Notes: generated by a model not told the origin, from the sequence alone. Shown: positions 33,990 to 44,532, counted from the first letter of the stretch. The stretch is DNA of 64,000 nucleotides from Pseudanabaena sp. (GCA_003249035.1 QBMK01000003.1:62001-126000), one strand, 5' to 3'. A program made the numbers and translations.

Positions 33990-35765
33990 ATGAAAAAAGT
34001 CAGTAATCTCTCAGTTCTATTAGGCTTGAGCTTGCTAGCCACGGCTACAGGCGCAAATGCTGAGACTCAAAAGCAATTTCAAGTTCAGTCTCAATCTTCA
34101 TCTGTTCCAGTATTGCAGTCATCTCTGCCTGCAACTGAAGTAAAGCTAAACGAATCAGAAACTATTCGGGCTATTAACACAGAGTTAAATAGCTCCAAGG
34201 AAGTAGCTCAAAACGTCACTTCTGTATCTCAATTGAGTGATGTTAAGCCCACAGATTGGGCATTCACTGCTTTGCAATCTTTAGTCGAGCGTTATGGCTG
34301 TATCGCAGGTTTTCCTGACAGCACCTATCGCGGCAAACAAGCAACTACTCGTTATGAGTTTGCAGCTGGTTTAAATGCTTGTTTAGACAAGATCAACGAG
34401 ATCATTTCCGCAGGGCTAGCCGATAAGGTCAGCAAAGAAGATTTCGCAACTCTTCAAAAGCTTCAAGAAGAGTTTGCAGCTGAACTAGCCATTCTTCGTG
34501 GTCGTGTTGATGCACTAGATGCAAAAGTTGCAATCCTAGAAGCTCAACAGTTCTCTACTACAACCAAGCTTAGTGGCTTGGCTTTCTTCAACGTTACTGG
34601 GGCGAGTGGTGGTAATGTTCTACGAGAAAATGTTGGTACTGTAAATGGTATCCCAACAAGAACAGTGCAGACTGCTCAAACACCAAACATGACTATGAGT
34701 GGTCTAGTTTGGTTGACACTCAACACTTCCTTCACTGGCAAAGATTCATTAATCACACAGCTAGCAGTTGGGAATGGCAGCGCACCATACAATAACTACG
34801 TTTCAAGCGGCTTCTTCAATACCACAGGTACTACATTTACTGATCAAACTGCTGGCGCGAATGCTAACGTTTTTGTATTGCGTGAGTTGTCCTATACTTT
34901 CCCTGTTTTTGACAAAGCTACTCTGGTTGTAGGTCCTCGAGTCAATTTCTATAAATACTTTGACAACAATCGTTTCCTCCTTCCTTGGAATACAACCTTT
35001 AACTCGATCAACAGCACATTGTTGAGCAATGCGAAGCGTGGCGCAGGTGCAGTATTTTTGACTCCTCTAGGAAATCAATTCGACTTCAAAGTTGGTTACT
35101 TAGCTGAGAGTGTTGAATTTAGCACTAATGGTGGTGCAGCTAATCCAAACCAAGGCTTGTTTGGTGGTAACAACACACTAACTGCTGAAATTGGATTCAA
35201 GCCAAGTGATGCAATTAAATTCCGATTGCTATACAGCTACACTAATCTGGTTGGGAACTCTATATCTGGATTTGGCGCTCCTGGAACAGTTGGTGGTGCT
35301 GGGATTACGCCTTCCATGCCCGGTACAGCATATGCTCCTGGCGGCATGAACAATGGTCAGTCTAATGTGTTTATTTTTAACTTCGATTGGTTGGTCACTA
35401 AAGGATTTGGTCTGTTTGGTCGCTATGGCTATTCAACTACCAACCTCAATAGAACTTTAGGTGGCGCATCAAATGTAAACATGTACACCTTCCAGATTGG
35501 GGCAGCGTTCCCTGACCTGTTTAAAGAAGGTGCTCAAGGCTTAATCTCATTTGCAGTTCCCTTCAAGTTTGGAGATCCAAACAATGTTCTGCTTTCTGGT
35601 AGAGGTAATGATGGTACACAGTACGATCTGGAACTTTCTTACATTTTCCCTTTAACGAAGAACATTTCCTTGGTTCCTTCTACTTATTTCATCTTTAATC
35701 CCAACAACTTTAGCGGCAACCCAACTATCTTCGTTGGTAATTTGCAAGCTGTGTTTAGCTTCTAA
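33990..35765 (+). CDS. SLH-domain iron-uptake porin (OprB-like)
   Basis: 591 residues. Signal peptide (MKKVSNLSVLLGLSLLATAT, cut after GANA). A Ser/Gln-rich linker leads to one S-layer-homology domain (SQLSDVKPTDWAFTALQSLV, YGCIAGFPDSTYRG, TTRYEFAAGLNACLDK), a coiled coil (LQKLQEEFAAELAILRGRVD to AKVAILEAQQ) and a 16-stranded OprB-type barrel with terminal Phe (LQAVFSF). These proteins are the main outer-membrane porins of cyanobacteria; the SLH domain binds pyruvylated peptidoglycan-linked glycan. Many family members are annotated as iron-uptake porins. It has its own promoter region and a strong terminator. Confidence 0.92.
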   Translation: MKKVSNLSVLLGLSLLATATGANAETQKQFQVQSQSSSVPVLQSSLPATEVKLNESETIRAINTELNSSKEVAQNVTSVSQLSDVKPTDWAFTALQSLVERYGCIAGFPDSTYRGKQATTRYEFAAGLNACLDKINEIISAGLADKVSKEDFATLQKLQEEFAAELAILRGRVDALDAKVAILEAQQFSTTTKLSGLAFFNVTGASGGNVLRENVGTVNGIPTRTVQTAQTPNMTMSGLVWLTLNTSFTGKDSLITQLAVGNGSAPYNNYVSSGFFNTTGTTFTDQTAGANANVFVLRELSYTFPVFDKATLVVGPRVNFYKYFDNNRFLLPWNTTFNSINSTLLSNAKRGAGAVFLTPLGNQFDFKVGYLAESVEFSTNGGAANPNQGLFGGNNTLTAEIGFKPSDAIKFRLLYSYTNLVGNSISGFGAPGTVGGAGITPSMPGTAYAPGGMNNGQSNVFIFNFDWLVTKGFGLFGRYGYSTTNLNRTLGGASNVNMYTFQIGAAFPDLFKEGAQGLISFAVPFKFGDPNNVLLSGRGNDGTQYDLELSYIFPLTKNISLVPSTYFIFNPNNFSGNPTIFVGNLQAVFSF

Positions 35766-35780
35766 TTTCGAGGCGTAAAC

Positions 35781-35829
35781 CTTTGAAACACAAAAGGGTG
35801 TGCAATGCACACCCTTTTGTGTTTCAAAG
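35781..35829 (+). terminator. Terminator of the porin gene
   Basis: 23-bp perfect stem, CTTTGAAACACAAAAGGGTG continuing TGC, loop AAT, exact complement; 16 bp after the stop codon. Confidence 0.75.
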
Positions 35830-35897
35830 AGAGATACTTACTTCCTAATGAATAATTCCTATTCTTTTGATGGAAAAGAAGTATCTCAGTAGTACAA

Positions 35898-35939
35898 GTA
35901 GTTAGTAATACATTTGATGTAGATAATATTTGCTAGCTT
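35898..35939 (+). promoter_or_regulatory. NtcA-activated promoter of the BMP transporter operon
   Basis: GTA-GTTAGTAA-TAC (35898-35911), then exactly 22 nt, then TA-GCT-T (35934-35939). This matches the full NtcA class II promoter consensus GTA-N8-TAC-N22-TA-N3-T without mismatch. The predicted transcription start near 35946 gives a leader of about 70 nt before the ATG at 36015. Confidence 0.8.
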
Positions 35940-36014
35940 CTATTTAAGTGTAGATTTCTTGTATTAGTTTTTTCTAAACTCGCGGAAAATTCAATCTTTT
36001 CAAGGTGTGAAGAC

Positions 36015-37214
36015 ATGAGCCCAATTTATATTCCCCGTCGTAAGTTTATCCGAGGCGCGATCGCAACAGCCGCTTTTGGAGCTACCTCTCAACTTTGGGT
36101 AGGCTGTACAGAGCAGGCTCCCACGAATACTGCTACTACAGGTACACCTGGTACACCGGGTTCACCTGCTGCTGCATCAACATTGAATGTTGGTTTTATC
36201 TACGTGGGACCAAAAGATGATTTTGGTTATAGCCAAGCTCATTATGAGGGTCAACAAGTAATCGCCAAGTTGCCTGGGGTTAAAACCTTCAATGAAGCTA
36301 GTGTAGCGGAAACTGCTGTGGTTCAAGAAACCATGCTCGGCATGATCAACCAAAATGGTGTCACAGCACTTTTCCCAACATCTTTTGGCTTCTTCGATCC
36401 TCACATTCTCAAAGTAGCGCCAGCTAATCCCAAAGTGCAATTCTTCCATTGCGGCGGCTTGTTTACGGAAGGTAAAACTCCTAATAATATCGGCAGTTAT
36501 TATGGGTACATCGATGAAGCCCAATATATTGCTGGTATAGTCGCAGGGCTATCTACCAAGACCGGTAAGATCGGATTTGTTGCCGCCAAGCCAATTCCGC
36601 AGGTGGTTCGCAATATCAACAGCTATACACTTGGTGCTCGTAGCGTTAATCCTAAAGCTACAGTTCAAGTCATCTTTACTGGCGATTGGTCAGTCCCTGT
36701 CAAAGAAGCTGAAGCATCTAACAGCATGATCGATCAAGGTGTAGATGTGTTGACCTGTCACGTAGACAGTCCCAAAGTGGTGATGGAAACCGCAGAAAAA
36801 CGCAAAGTATTCTGTACTGGCTATCATACCAACCAAGCAGTACTTGCCCCGAATGGATTCCTAACTGGTGCAGAATGGGATTGGGGGAATGTTTACACTA
36901 AGTATGTAGAGCTGATCAAATCAGGTAAGACTCTCTCCGAAGGAGGCATTCCTCACATTGTGCGCGGTGGTCTTAAGGAAGGCTTTTGTAAAGTCTCGCC
37001 CTTTGGTAGTGCTGTTAGCGCGGCAACCAAGAAGGAAGCTGAAAAGGTAATGGCTAAGTTTATGGATGGCAGCATGATTATTTATGCTGGCGAAATTAAG
37101 GATAACACTGGCAAAGTTGTGATTGCTAAGGGCAAGGAATTCAAACAGACGGATCCCGATCTGGAAAAGATGGATTGGTTTGTTGAAGGTGTAATTGGAA
37201 GTGTTAAAGGCTAA
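36015..37214 (+). CDS. BMP-family substrate-binding lipoprotein of an ABC importer
   Basis: 399 residues. The N-terminus combines a twin-arginine motif (PRRKFIRGA) and a lipobox-like LWVGC, so it is likely a Tat-exported lipoprotein. A Thr/Gly/Pro linker precedes the BMP/PnrA fold: LNVGFIYVGPKDDFGYSQAH, GVTALFPTSFGFFDPHI, IAGIVAGLSTKTGKIGFVAA, IDQGVDVLTCHVDSP and TGAEWDWGNVYTKYVELIKS. BMP proteins usually bind nucleosides or purines (PnrA, YufN/NupN). First gene of an operon with two permeases; an exact NtcA promoter upstream suggests use of the substrate as nitrogen source. A hairpin follows directly. Confidence 0.9.
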   Translation: MSPIYIPRRKFIRGAIATAAFGATSQLWVGCTEQAPTNTATTGTPGTPGSPAAASTLNVGFIYVGPKDDFGYSQAHYEGQQVIAKLPGVKTFNEASVAETAVVQETMLGMINQNGVTALFPTSFGFFDPHILKVAPANPKVQFFHCGGLFTEGKTPNNIGSYYGYIDEAQYIAGIVAGLSTKTGKIGFVAAKPIPQVVRNINSYTLGARSVNPKATVQVIFTGDWSVPVKEAEASNSMIDQGVDVLTCHVDSPKVVMETAEKRKVFCTGYHTNQAVLAPNGFLTGAEWDWGNVYTKYVELIKSGKTLSEGGIPHIVRGGLKEGFCKVSPFGSAVSAATKKEAEKVMAKFMDGSMIIYAGEIKDNTGKVVIAKGKEFKQTDPDLEKMDWFVEGVIGSVKG

Positions 37215-37217
37215 ACC

Positions 37218-37268
37218 AAATAAAAAAATTTAAAACTTGCGAAGCAAGTTTTAAATTTTTTTATTTGT
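37218..37268 (+). terminator. Hairpin between the BMP gene and the first permease
   Basis: Perfect 24-bp stem (CAAATAAAAAAATTTAAAAC continuing TTGC), GAA loop, ending in an AT-rich arm. It lies 3 bp after the stop and could act as attenuator or as mRNA stabiliser that raises binding-protein level over permease level. Confidence 0.6.
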
Positions 37269-37294
37269 ATAACTTTCATTTGAGAACTAACTAT

Positions 37295-38383
37295 ATGAAT
37301 ATACGCGATCGCTGGCGTTCGACATCTGAAAACATTCTGCTTCCCATTGGAGCTTTACTTGCTTCAGTAGTAATTTTTGGGATTTTTTGTGCCATACAAG
37401 GAAAAAATCCGATCGCAATTTTTGGGACGATTTATTCATCTGCGTTCGGCAATAGCTTCTCTTGGCAAGGAACATTAATTCGAGCAGCTCCATTAATGCT
37501 TACATCTCTATGTACGGCTCTACCAGCAATGTTGGGATTGACGATTATTGGCAATGAAGGAGCTTTAATCGTTGGTGGATTGGGTGCGATTTCTGTTGGT
37601 TTATCGCTCGCTTCTCTACCCTCTTTGATAGTCCAGATTGCGATGGCGATCGGCGGAATTCTCGCAGGCGGTCTATGGATCATGTTTGTTGGTGCGATTA
37701 AGTACTATCGAGGTGTTAATGAAACTATTAGTAGTTTGTTGATGAATTACATTGCGCTCGCAGTGCTTAACACCTTAGTCGAAGGTCCAATGCGCGATCC
37801 TTCTACCTTGAATAAGCCCTCCAGTTTTCCACTTTCAGCGGTTAATATGCTGCAAAGTATTCCAAATACAAGAGTGCATTATGGATTGATTTATGGATTA
37901 GTCGCCTGTGCGATCGCCTACTTCTTGATTCATCGCACCACTTTTGGATTTGCAGTTCGCACGGTCGGCGGCAATATTCGCGCAGCTAAAATTGCTGGGT
38001 TACCAGTTGGCAAACTCACATTAATTGTGAGCTTCTTGGGTGGTTCCTGTGCTGGTTTAGCTGGAATGGTTGAAGTCGCTGCTATTCATGGAAGCGCCAA
38101 TGCCTCATTAAATTCTGGGTTAGGCTATAGCGGCATTTTAGTTGCTTTTATCGCCCGACAAAATCCTTTAGTTGCAGTACTTGTTGCAGTCCTGATGGGC
38201 GGGATTCTGGCAAGTGGTAGCGCCCTTCAGAGATCGTTTGGATTACCAGATGCCACGGTTTTGCTATTCCAAGGAATCGTATTCTTATGCATTCTCTTTA
38301 GTGAATCTCTTTATGGTCGTTTGGACTTCTTTAAAGATAGAGAGCCTGAAGTTAAGATTGACGGATCTGCAACTGTAGTTTAG
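37295..38383 (+). CDS. ABC transporter permease, BMP/nucleoside type (first)
   Basis: 362 residues from the ATG at 37295 (MNIRDRWRSTSENI); a TTG at 37265 lies within the hairpin and is rejected. About nine transmembrane segments of the BPD_transp_2 (branched-chain/simple-sugar/nucleoside) family: LIRAAPLMLTSLCTALPAML, LTIIGNEGALIVGGLGAISV, GVNETISSLLMNYIALAVLN and the EAA-like TVGGNIRAAKIAGLPVGKLT loop. Resembles YufP/NupP. Acts with the next gene as heterodimeric channel in the plasma membrane. Confidence 0.9.
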   Translation: MNIRDRWRSTSENILLPIGALLASVVIFGIFCAIQGKNPIAIFGTIYSSAFGNSFSWQGTLIRAAPLMLTSLCTALPAMLGLTIIGNEGALIVGGLGAISVGLSLASLPSLIVQIAMAIGGILAGGLWIMFVGAIKYYRGVNETISSLLMNYIALAVLNTLVEGPMRDPSTLNKPSSFPLSAVNMLQSIPNTRVHYGLIYGLVACAIAYFLIHRTTFGFAVRTVGGNIRAAKIAGLPVGKLTLIVSFLGGSCAGLAGMVEVAAIHGSANASLNSGLGYSGILVAFIARQNPLVAVLVAVLMGGILASGSALQRSFGLPDATVLLFQGIVFLCILFSESLYGRLDFFKDREPEVKIDGSATVV

Positions 38384-38490
38384 TCAATTACAGAGAAACA
38401 ATATTTTCTTGAAAATGATGTAAATCATAACCTTTGGCAAAATATTCACTCTCTAATAATCAAAATTTTTTTTAAGAATTACCAATTACC

Positions 38491-39423
38491 ATGGCAGATA
38501 CATCTACAGCATTAGGTTGGATGAGCGTGCCTCTAGCGATCGTCGCAGGTACACTCCGAGGAAGCGCTCCATTTCTATTCGTCAGCTTAGGTGAATGTCT
38601 TACCGAAAAAGCTGGCAAGATTAATCTTGGGCTCGAAGGAACATTGCTCACTGGCGCAATGACTGCTTATGCGGTTTCTTATATGACTAAATCGCCTTGG
38701 CTGGGTGTCTTAGCGGCTGGTTTAGCAGGTGCTGGGCTAGGTTTAATTCATGCATGGTTATCACAACGTCCTAAGGTAAGTGATGTTGCTGTCGGGATTG
38801 CGATGATTATTTTTGGTAGTGGGATTGCTTTTTTCTTTGGCAAAGCCTTTATTCAACCCAAAGCAATTCCTTTGCCTTTATTTGAGTGGGGCAATTGGAG
38901 CAGTTTCCCCCAAGTTCAGGCAGCTCTGAAAGTTAGCCCATTGCTATTAATTGGTATTGCGATCGCTCCATTAATGCAATGGTTTTTTAAATCGACTCGT
39001 TGGGGCTTATATGTACGTGCTGTGGGTGATAGTCCGAGTGCTGCTAGAGCAATGGGAATCTCAGTGGTCGGTGTGCGTACCTGTGCGATCGTTGTAGGTA
39101 GTTTTCTTGCTGGTATTGGTGGATCAAGTTTATCGCTTTATTTCCCTGGGCTGTGGGCTGAGAACATCTCTAGCGGTCAAGGTTTGATGGCTGTCGCCCT
39201 AGTAATCTTTGCAAGATGGGAGCCAGTTCATTGTCTATGGGCGGCTTTGCTGTTTGGTGGGGCGCAAGCGATCGGTCCGGCTTTACAGGCAGTTGGATTT
39301 GATTCTTACTATTACTTGTTCAATGCTACGCCCTACATTTTGACATTAGTGATCATTATCGTCACTTGTTCACCACGAAAGACGTTAACTGGTTCGCCTG
39401 GAGCGTTAGGAACTAACGAGTAA
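38491..39423 (+). CDS. ABC transporter permease, BMP/nucleoside type (second)
   Basis: 310 residues, BPD_transp_2 family. LRGSAPFLFVSLGECLTEKA and GKINLGLEGTLLTGAMTAYA are the signature of the YufQ/NupQ-type partner; the RAVGDSPSAARAMGISVVGV loop contacts the ATPase. It completes the membrane channel. No ATPase gene follows: the next gene is petM. A YufO/NupO-type double-domain ATPase must be encoded elsewhere or be shared with another importer. Confidence 0.9.
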   Translation: MADTSTALGWMSVPLAIVAGTLRGSAPFLFVSLGECLTEKAGKINLGLEGTLLTGAMTAYAVSYMTKSPWLGVLAAGLAGAGLGLIHAWLSQRPKVSDVAVGIAMIIFGSGIAFFFGKAFIQPKAIPLPLFEWGNWSSFPQVQAALKVSPLLLIGIAIAPLMQWFFKSTRWGLYVRAVGDSPSAARAMGISVVGVRTCAIVVGSFLAGIGGSSLSLYFPGLWAENISSGQGLMAVALVIFARWEPVHCLWAALLFGGAQAIGPALQAVGFDSYYYLFNATPYILTLVIIIVTCSPRKTLTGSPGALGTNE

Positions 39424-39432
39424 AAATGTTCT

Positions 39433-39580
39433 GCACTGATTCAGCAATTCTCATTATGAAACCGATGTTGGTGTTTCCAGCGCCAAAGGCGCTGGAAACA
39501 CCAACATCGGTTTTTTGAAAGCCCGCCTATGGCGGGCTTTCAAAAAACCGATGTTTATAATCAGAATTGCTAGCACTGAT
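39433..39580. mobile_element. Family B miniature element, copy 2, with 8-bp direct repeats
   Basis: The 132-bp core (39441-39572) is flanked by GCACTGAT at 39433-39440 and 39573-39580. Ends AGCAATTCTCATTAT / ATAATCAGAATTGCT. Inside: TTGGTGTTTCCAGCGCC / GGCGCTGGAAACACCAA, then GGTTTTTTGAAAGCC / GGCTTTCAAAAAACC, the reverse order of copy 1. Same core length as copy 1. Confidence 0.85.
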
Positions 39581-39661
39581 TTTGTTATCCGATCGTGACT
39601 CATGCTTTTACTGTAAAATCCTTAAAGTAATATTATTAAATTATTTTTTAAAGAGAAAATC

Positions 39662-39772
39662 ATGGGAGAAATGGTTAACGCAATGGTCTTATCGATGGTA
39701 TTAATTCCTGTCGGTATTGCCTTCGGATACTTTTTGCTAAAGCTGCAAGGCGAAGAACAAGAAGAAGCCTAG
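39662..39772 (+). CDS. petM: Cytochrome b6-f complex subunit PetM
   Basis: 36 residues: it begins MGEMVNAMVLSMVLIPVGIA and ends FGYFLLKLQGEEQEEA. One transmembrane helix followed by FLLKLQGEE, the conserved C-terminal end of PetM (subunit VII). A small subunit of the cytochrome b6-f dimer in the thylakoid membrane. An AAAGAGAAAATC leader supplies a weak Shine-Dalgarno (AGAGA). Monocistronic, 220 bp before groES. Confidence 0.9.
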   Translation: MGEMVNAMVLSMVLIPVGIAFGYFLLKLQGEEQEEA

Positions 39773-39913
39773 TACATACAGAGGCGAAGTTATACGCCAA
39801 TCTGGCACACAAAATATTTTCATGAAGCAAAGCAGGTGACTATAAAAGTCACCTGCTTTGTTCTTTTCAGTTCGGTAAACCACACTATAGACATTGCAAC
39901 CCTTTCGGTTAGA

Positions 39914-39940
39914 TTAGCACTCAGTCACATAGAGTGCTAA
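39914..39940 (+). promoter_or_regulatory. CIRCE element of groESL
   Basis: TTAGCACTC-N9-GAGTGCTAA, a perfect CIRCE inverted repeat, binding site of the heat-shock repressor HrcA, 48 bp before the groES start. Confidence 0.95.
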
Positions 39941-39988
39941 TCCACTCTAAATAACGCCAAAAAATGTTAGTCAACTGAGTGAGTACCA

Positions 39989-40300
39989 ATGGCAACAACG
40001 ACATTAAACGTAACTACCGTAAAGCCTTTAGCGGATCGCGTATTTATCAAAGTAAGCGCTAAAGAAGAAAAAACCGCAGGCGGGATTTTCTTGCCTGAGA
40101 CAGCAAAAGAAAAGCCCCAAGTTGGCGAAATCGCCGCAGTAGGTCCTGGCAAACTTGATGACAAAGGCGAGCGCCAAGCCCTCGAAGTCAAAGTTGGAGA
40201 CAAAGTCCTTTACTCCAAATATGCTGGTACCGACATCAAACTTGGCACAGACGAATATGTGCTGCTAGCAGAAAAAGACATTTTAGCGATCGTTTCATAA
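39989..40300 (+). CDS. groES: Co-chaperonin GroES
   Basis: 103 residues. [20 protein letters not shown] includes the mobile loop that docks to Gro[22 protein letters not shown] and [13 protein letters not shown] follow. Forms the heptameric lid of the chaperonin cage in the cytosol. First gene of the groESL operon under the CIRCE element; 148 bp separate it from groEL. Confidence 0.97.
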   Translation: MATTTLNVTTVKPLADRVFIKVSAKEEKTAGGIFLPETAKEKPQVGEIAAVGPGKLDDKGERQALEVKVGDKVLYSKYAGTDIKLGTDEYVLLAEKDILAIVS

Positions 40301-40445
40301 TTATCTAGCTTTTAGCTCTTATAACCTGACTGCTGAATAAACCAGCTATCTCAGTTAATTAAGCAAAAAAGCAAGAGACAAAATCTAAAAGTTAATTGCT
40401 AACAGTCAAAATATCCGTCTCCACTCATCAATTACCTAATACTAA

Positions 40446-42083
<1,638 letters not shown>

Positions 42084-42119
42084 TAGTTAATAAAGGTTTG
42101 CCTAGCGAACCTTTAATTA

Positions 42120-42162
42120 CAAAAAGAGAAAGGGAGTGCATTGCACTCCCTTTCTCTTTTTG
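42120..42162 (+). terminator. Terminator of groESL
   Basis: Palindrome CAAAAAGAGAAAGGGAGTGC with its exact complement, then T-rich DNA, 37 bp after the groEL stop. Confidence 0.75.
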
Positions 42163-42315
42163 TGAAAGAATTAGCAACAGAAATTATTTAGCAGCAAGTT
42201 GCTATCTGAATGTCCGAGAAAATACTTGGATTTGTTTGGTGTATCCAAACCATTCATATAAACAATCATCCACGTATGGCTAAATCGCTCACGTTAGCTA
42301 AGATTGCTCAACAAA

Positions 42316-42368
42316 ACTCTTGGATTATGAACTACAGCGCAAAGCGCTGTAGTTCATAATCCAAGAGT
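42316..42368. repeat. Perfect 25-bp-stem hairpin upstream of the O-antigen-ligase-like gene
   Basis: ACTCTTGGATTATGAACTAC continuing AGCGC, loop AAA, exact complement, followed by AATTTTTT. With the groESL terminator it accounts for the gap 42084-42433; no other element seen there. Confidence 0.6.
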
Positions 42369-42433
42369 AATTTTTTAACCGATCAAGCAATTGAATAGAA
42401 TGTACAGTTTCTATTCATGTATGAGGTAAATTA

Positions 42434-43717
42434 ATGCTTTGGACGCCGATAGAAAACAATAAGTTACAGTTGGAATGGAAATGGCTGCAAAGTATTGCCA
42501 TTTTTATGGTGATTAGTAATGTGTTTATGCCAGCATTCATGGGAGTACTCGCTATATTAGTACTAGTTCGCCATGGATGGAGAGCGATCGCAACACCAGT
42601 TAATCGCGCTTATTTTTGGCTATCTTTGTGGATGATTTTCACGACTATTATTGCTTTCAATCCCATCGTTGCGGCAGGTGGATTATCCAACTTCTTGCCA
42701 TATTTCCTCTTAGCTGCCATCACTAGTTATATTATTCGCACACCGGCTCAATTTATTCATTTCCTATGGCTATTGGTGCTGAGTTCCATAATGGTAAGTG
42801 GATTTGGCATATTACAGGCAACTCTCAATCAGCCTGATTGGATATTTCCGAAAGTGATTTTTGACAGCTATCCAATCCAAATGGGATTCACTCCCGATCG
42901 TCGTATTCAGTCATTTTTTGGACATTGTAATGAAACTGCGGCTTATTTGTTAATGATATTACCGCTCGCGGTTCACTTTGCTCTTGGCAAAGTCAAAAGT
43001 ATTTCTAAATCCCAACAAGCGATCGCTGCCATAGCGCTTGCATCAGGAACTTGTGTGCTTATTCTAACTGGGTCGCGCAATGCATGGGGACTTTCGATGT
43101 TGGGTGCTTTAGCATTAGCTAGCTATTACCGTCAATGGAAGCTCATTGCAGGATTAGGGCTTGTCTTGGTAATCATTGCATGGGGAGTATTTGGGCAAGA
43201 ATTTGGTTTAGGCGGCGAAGCAGTGCGATCGCTATTGCCAGAAGGATTTGTCAATCGCTTAGCTAGCAGTTTCGATCCTCAATTAGGTGGCTACGCATCC
43301 ACTGCAGATCGCCTAAATGTTTGGCAATTTGCGCTCACTCTAATCTCTCAACATCCGATCCAAGGCTGGGGTTTACGTAATTTCACCCTTGTCGCGCAAT
43401 CTATGAACTACGATCTGCGCGGGTTACCTCATGAACATAATTTATTCTTAGCGATCGCAGTTGGCTCGGGGATTCCAGCGTTGTTAGGGTTTATCGGCAT
43501 CATCAGCTGGACTATCTGGACATCCCTCAAATCTGCGATCGCTAAAGACACGCAAGGAATGATGGTTGTGGCTACGATCAGCGTTATGCTTTTTATGCTG
43601 ACAGGCTGGTTAGATTTAGTACTCTATGAGCCTAGGCTGAGTATGTTGTTATGGTTTTTACTAGGTAGTATGTATGGCTTAACCAGAAGCAATAGTTTTA
43701 GCCAAAGTATTGCCTAA
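42434..43717 (+). CDS. O-antigen ligase / polymerase-like membrane protein
   Basis: 427 residues with about 10-12 hydrophobic helices. The central region GFTPDRRIQSFFGHCNETAA to GSRNAWGLSMLGALALA and the large loop ending GWGLRNFTLVAQSMNYDLRG, then LPHEHNLFLAIAVGSG, follow the O-antigen-ligase (Wzy_C) pattern with the RxxxxxH/N loop and the late 'PHNxxL' motif. Such proteins join or polymerise glycans on the periplasmic side; the cyanobacterial IctB-like relatives were once linked to bicarbonate. It is about 4 kb before the polysaccharide cluster, on the other strand. Confidence 0.75.
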   Translation: MLWTPIENNKLQLEWKWLQSIAIFMVISNVFMPAFMGVLAILVLVRHGWRAIATPVNRAYFWLSLWMIFTTIIAFNPIVAAGGLSNFLPYFLLAAITSYIIRTPAQFIHFLWLLVLSSIMVSGFGILQATLNQPDWIFPKVIFDSYPIQMGFTPDRRIQSFFGHCNETAAYLLMILPLAVHFALGKVKSISKSQQAIAAIALASGTCVLILTGSRNAWGLSMLGALALASYYRQWKLIAGLGLVLVIIAWGVFGQEFGLGGEAVRSLLPEGFVNRLASSFDPQLGGYASTADRLNVWQFALTLISQHPIQGWGLRNFTLVAQSMNYDLRGLPHEHNLFLAIAVGSGIPALLGFIGIISWTIWTSLKSAIAKDTQGMMVVATISVMLFMLTGWLDLVLYEPRLSMLLWFLLGSMYGLTRSNSFSQSIA

Positions 43718-43719
43718 AA

Positions 43720-43766
43720 TCCAAAAAAGGAAAGGAGGCGCTTAGCGCCTCCTTTCCTTTTTTGGA
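43720..43766. terminator. Bidirectional terminator between converging genes
   Basis: Palindrome TCCAAAAAAGGAAAGGAGGC continuing GCT, complement on the other side, directly after the 42434-43717 stop and about 60 bp from the converging coiled-coil gene. Confidence 0.7.
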
Positions 43767-43829
43767 CGAACCAAGAGGGTCAATACCAACCGCTGAGCGG
43801 TGGAAGTATATTCTAATTTGGATTTTCCT

Positions 43830-44381
43830 TTAGCCTAGTGCAGGTATCACTCTGGGTAGCTCAAGACGTTGCTGAGTTGTAGGACGACGAGTACGACCTG
43901 AGAGACGGAAACTGAGGCTTTGCAGCTCAATATGCAATTGGCGATTTTCTTTTTGTAGAGCTTCGATCTTTTGTTTGATAGGAACTATCCGTTCTGCAAA
44001 CTTAGCCCGATAAATATTCGGCAACTCCTGTACAACTTCCTCTAGCATCCGATTGCGATCGCTCATTTCTTGGATGGTGTGGCGCAATTCTAATGCTTCG
44101 CGATCGCGGTTTTGGATTATTGCTTGAGACATGACTAATTGGTTTTCGACCATAGCAAGCTTTTCTGCCAAACAGCGCATTTCTTCAGAATGATGCTCAT
44201 GATCCTCAGCATTTGGCAAAAAGGCAGTATTTCCCTTTACCAAACGAAAAAGCTCTTCAGAAAGTTGCTGTACTAGCAGATCCTTTTGTTCTAAATCAAC
44301 CTTAAGTAAATTAATTTCCTTCTGAAGGTCGGCTGTCATAGTTTCTGAGGTATTCGCGAGGGCATTTACTGTGGCGTTCAT
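43830..44381 (-). CDS. Coiled-coil protein of a cyanobacterial family
   Basis: 183 residues, almost all heptad-rich helix: LQKEINLLKVDLEQKDLLVQ, QLSEELFRLVKGNTAFLPNA, QAIIQNRDREALELRHTIQE, VVQELPNIYRAKFAERIVPI and a short basic tail with GRTRRPTTQQRLELP. The 'LxQQLSEELFRLVKGNT..LP' block looks like a conserved cyanobacterial family (Npun_F5560-type in my memory, not certain). Cytosolic; function unknown, possibly a scaffold. Confidence 0.7.
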   Translation of the reverse strand: MNATVNALANTSETMTADLQKEINLLKVDLEQKDLLVQQLSEELFRLVKGNTAFLPNAEDHEHHSEEMRCLAEKLAMVENQLVMSQAIIQNRDREALELRHTIQEMSDRNRMLEEVVQELPNIYRAKFAERIVPIKQKIEALQKENRQLHIELQSLSFRLSGRTRRPTTQQRLELPRVIPALG

Positions 44382-44532
44382 AGGTGCAATTCATTTAGGG
44401 AATTTAGGCTACGATATATAACACACAAGTACTCGATTGGCAATTTATATCCATAACCGACAGCAAAAACCAACAATTGGTTACATTGTTTAGAGATATA
44501 GCAGTGAAAGTTTTGCTTAGGACATAAAACCC

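Noticed and set aside
42098-42283. 61-codon frame after groEL
   Set aside because: Runs through the groESL terminator; non-protein-like composition.
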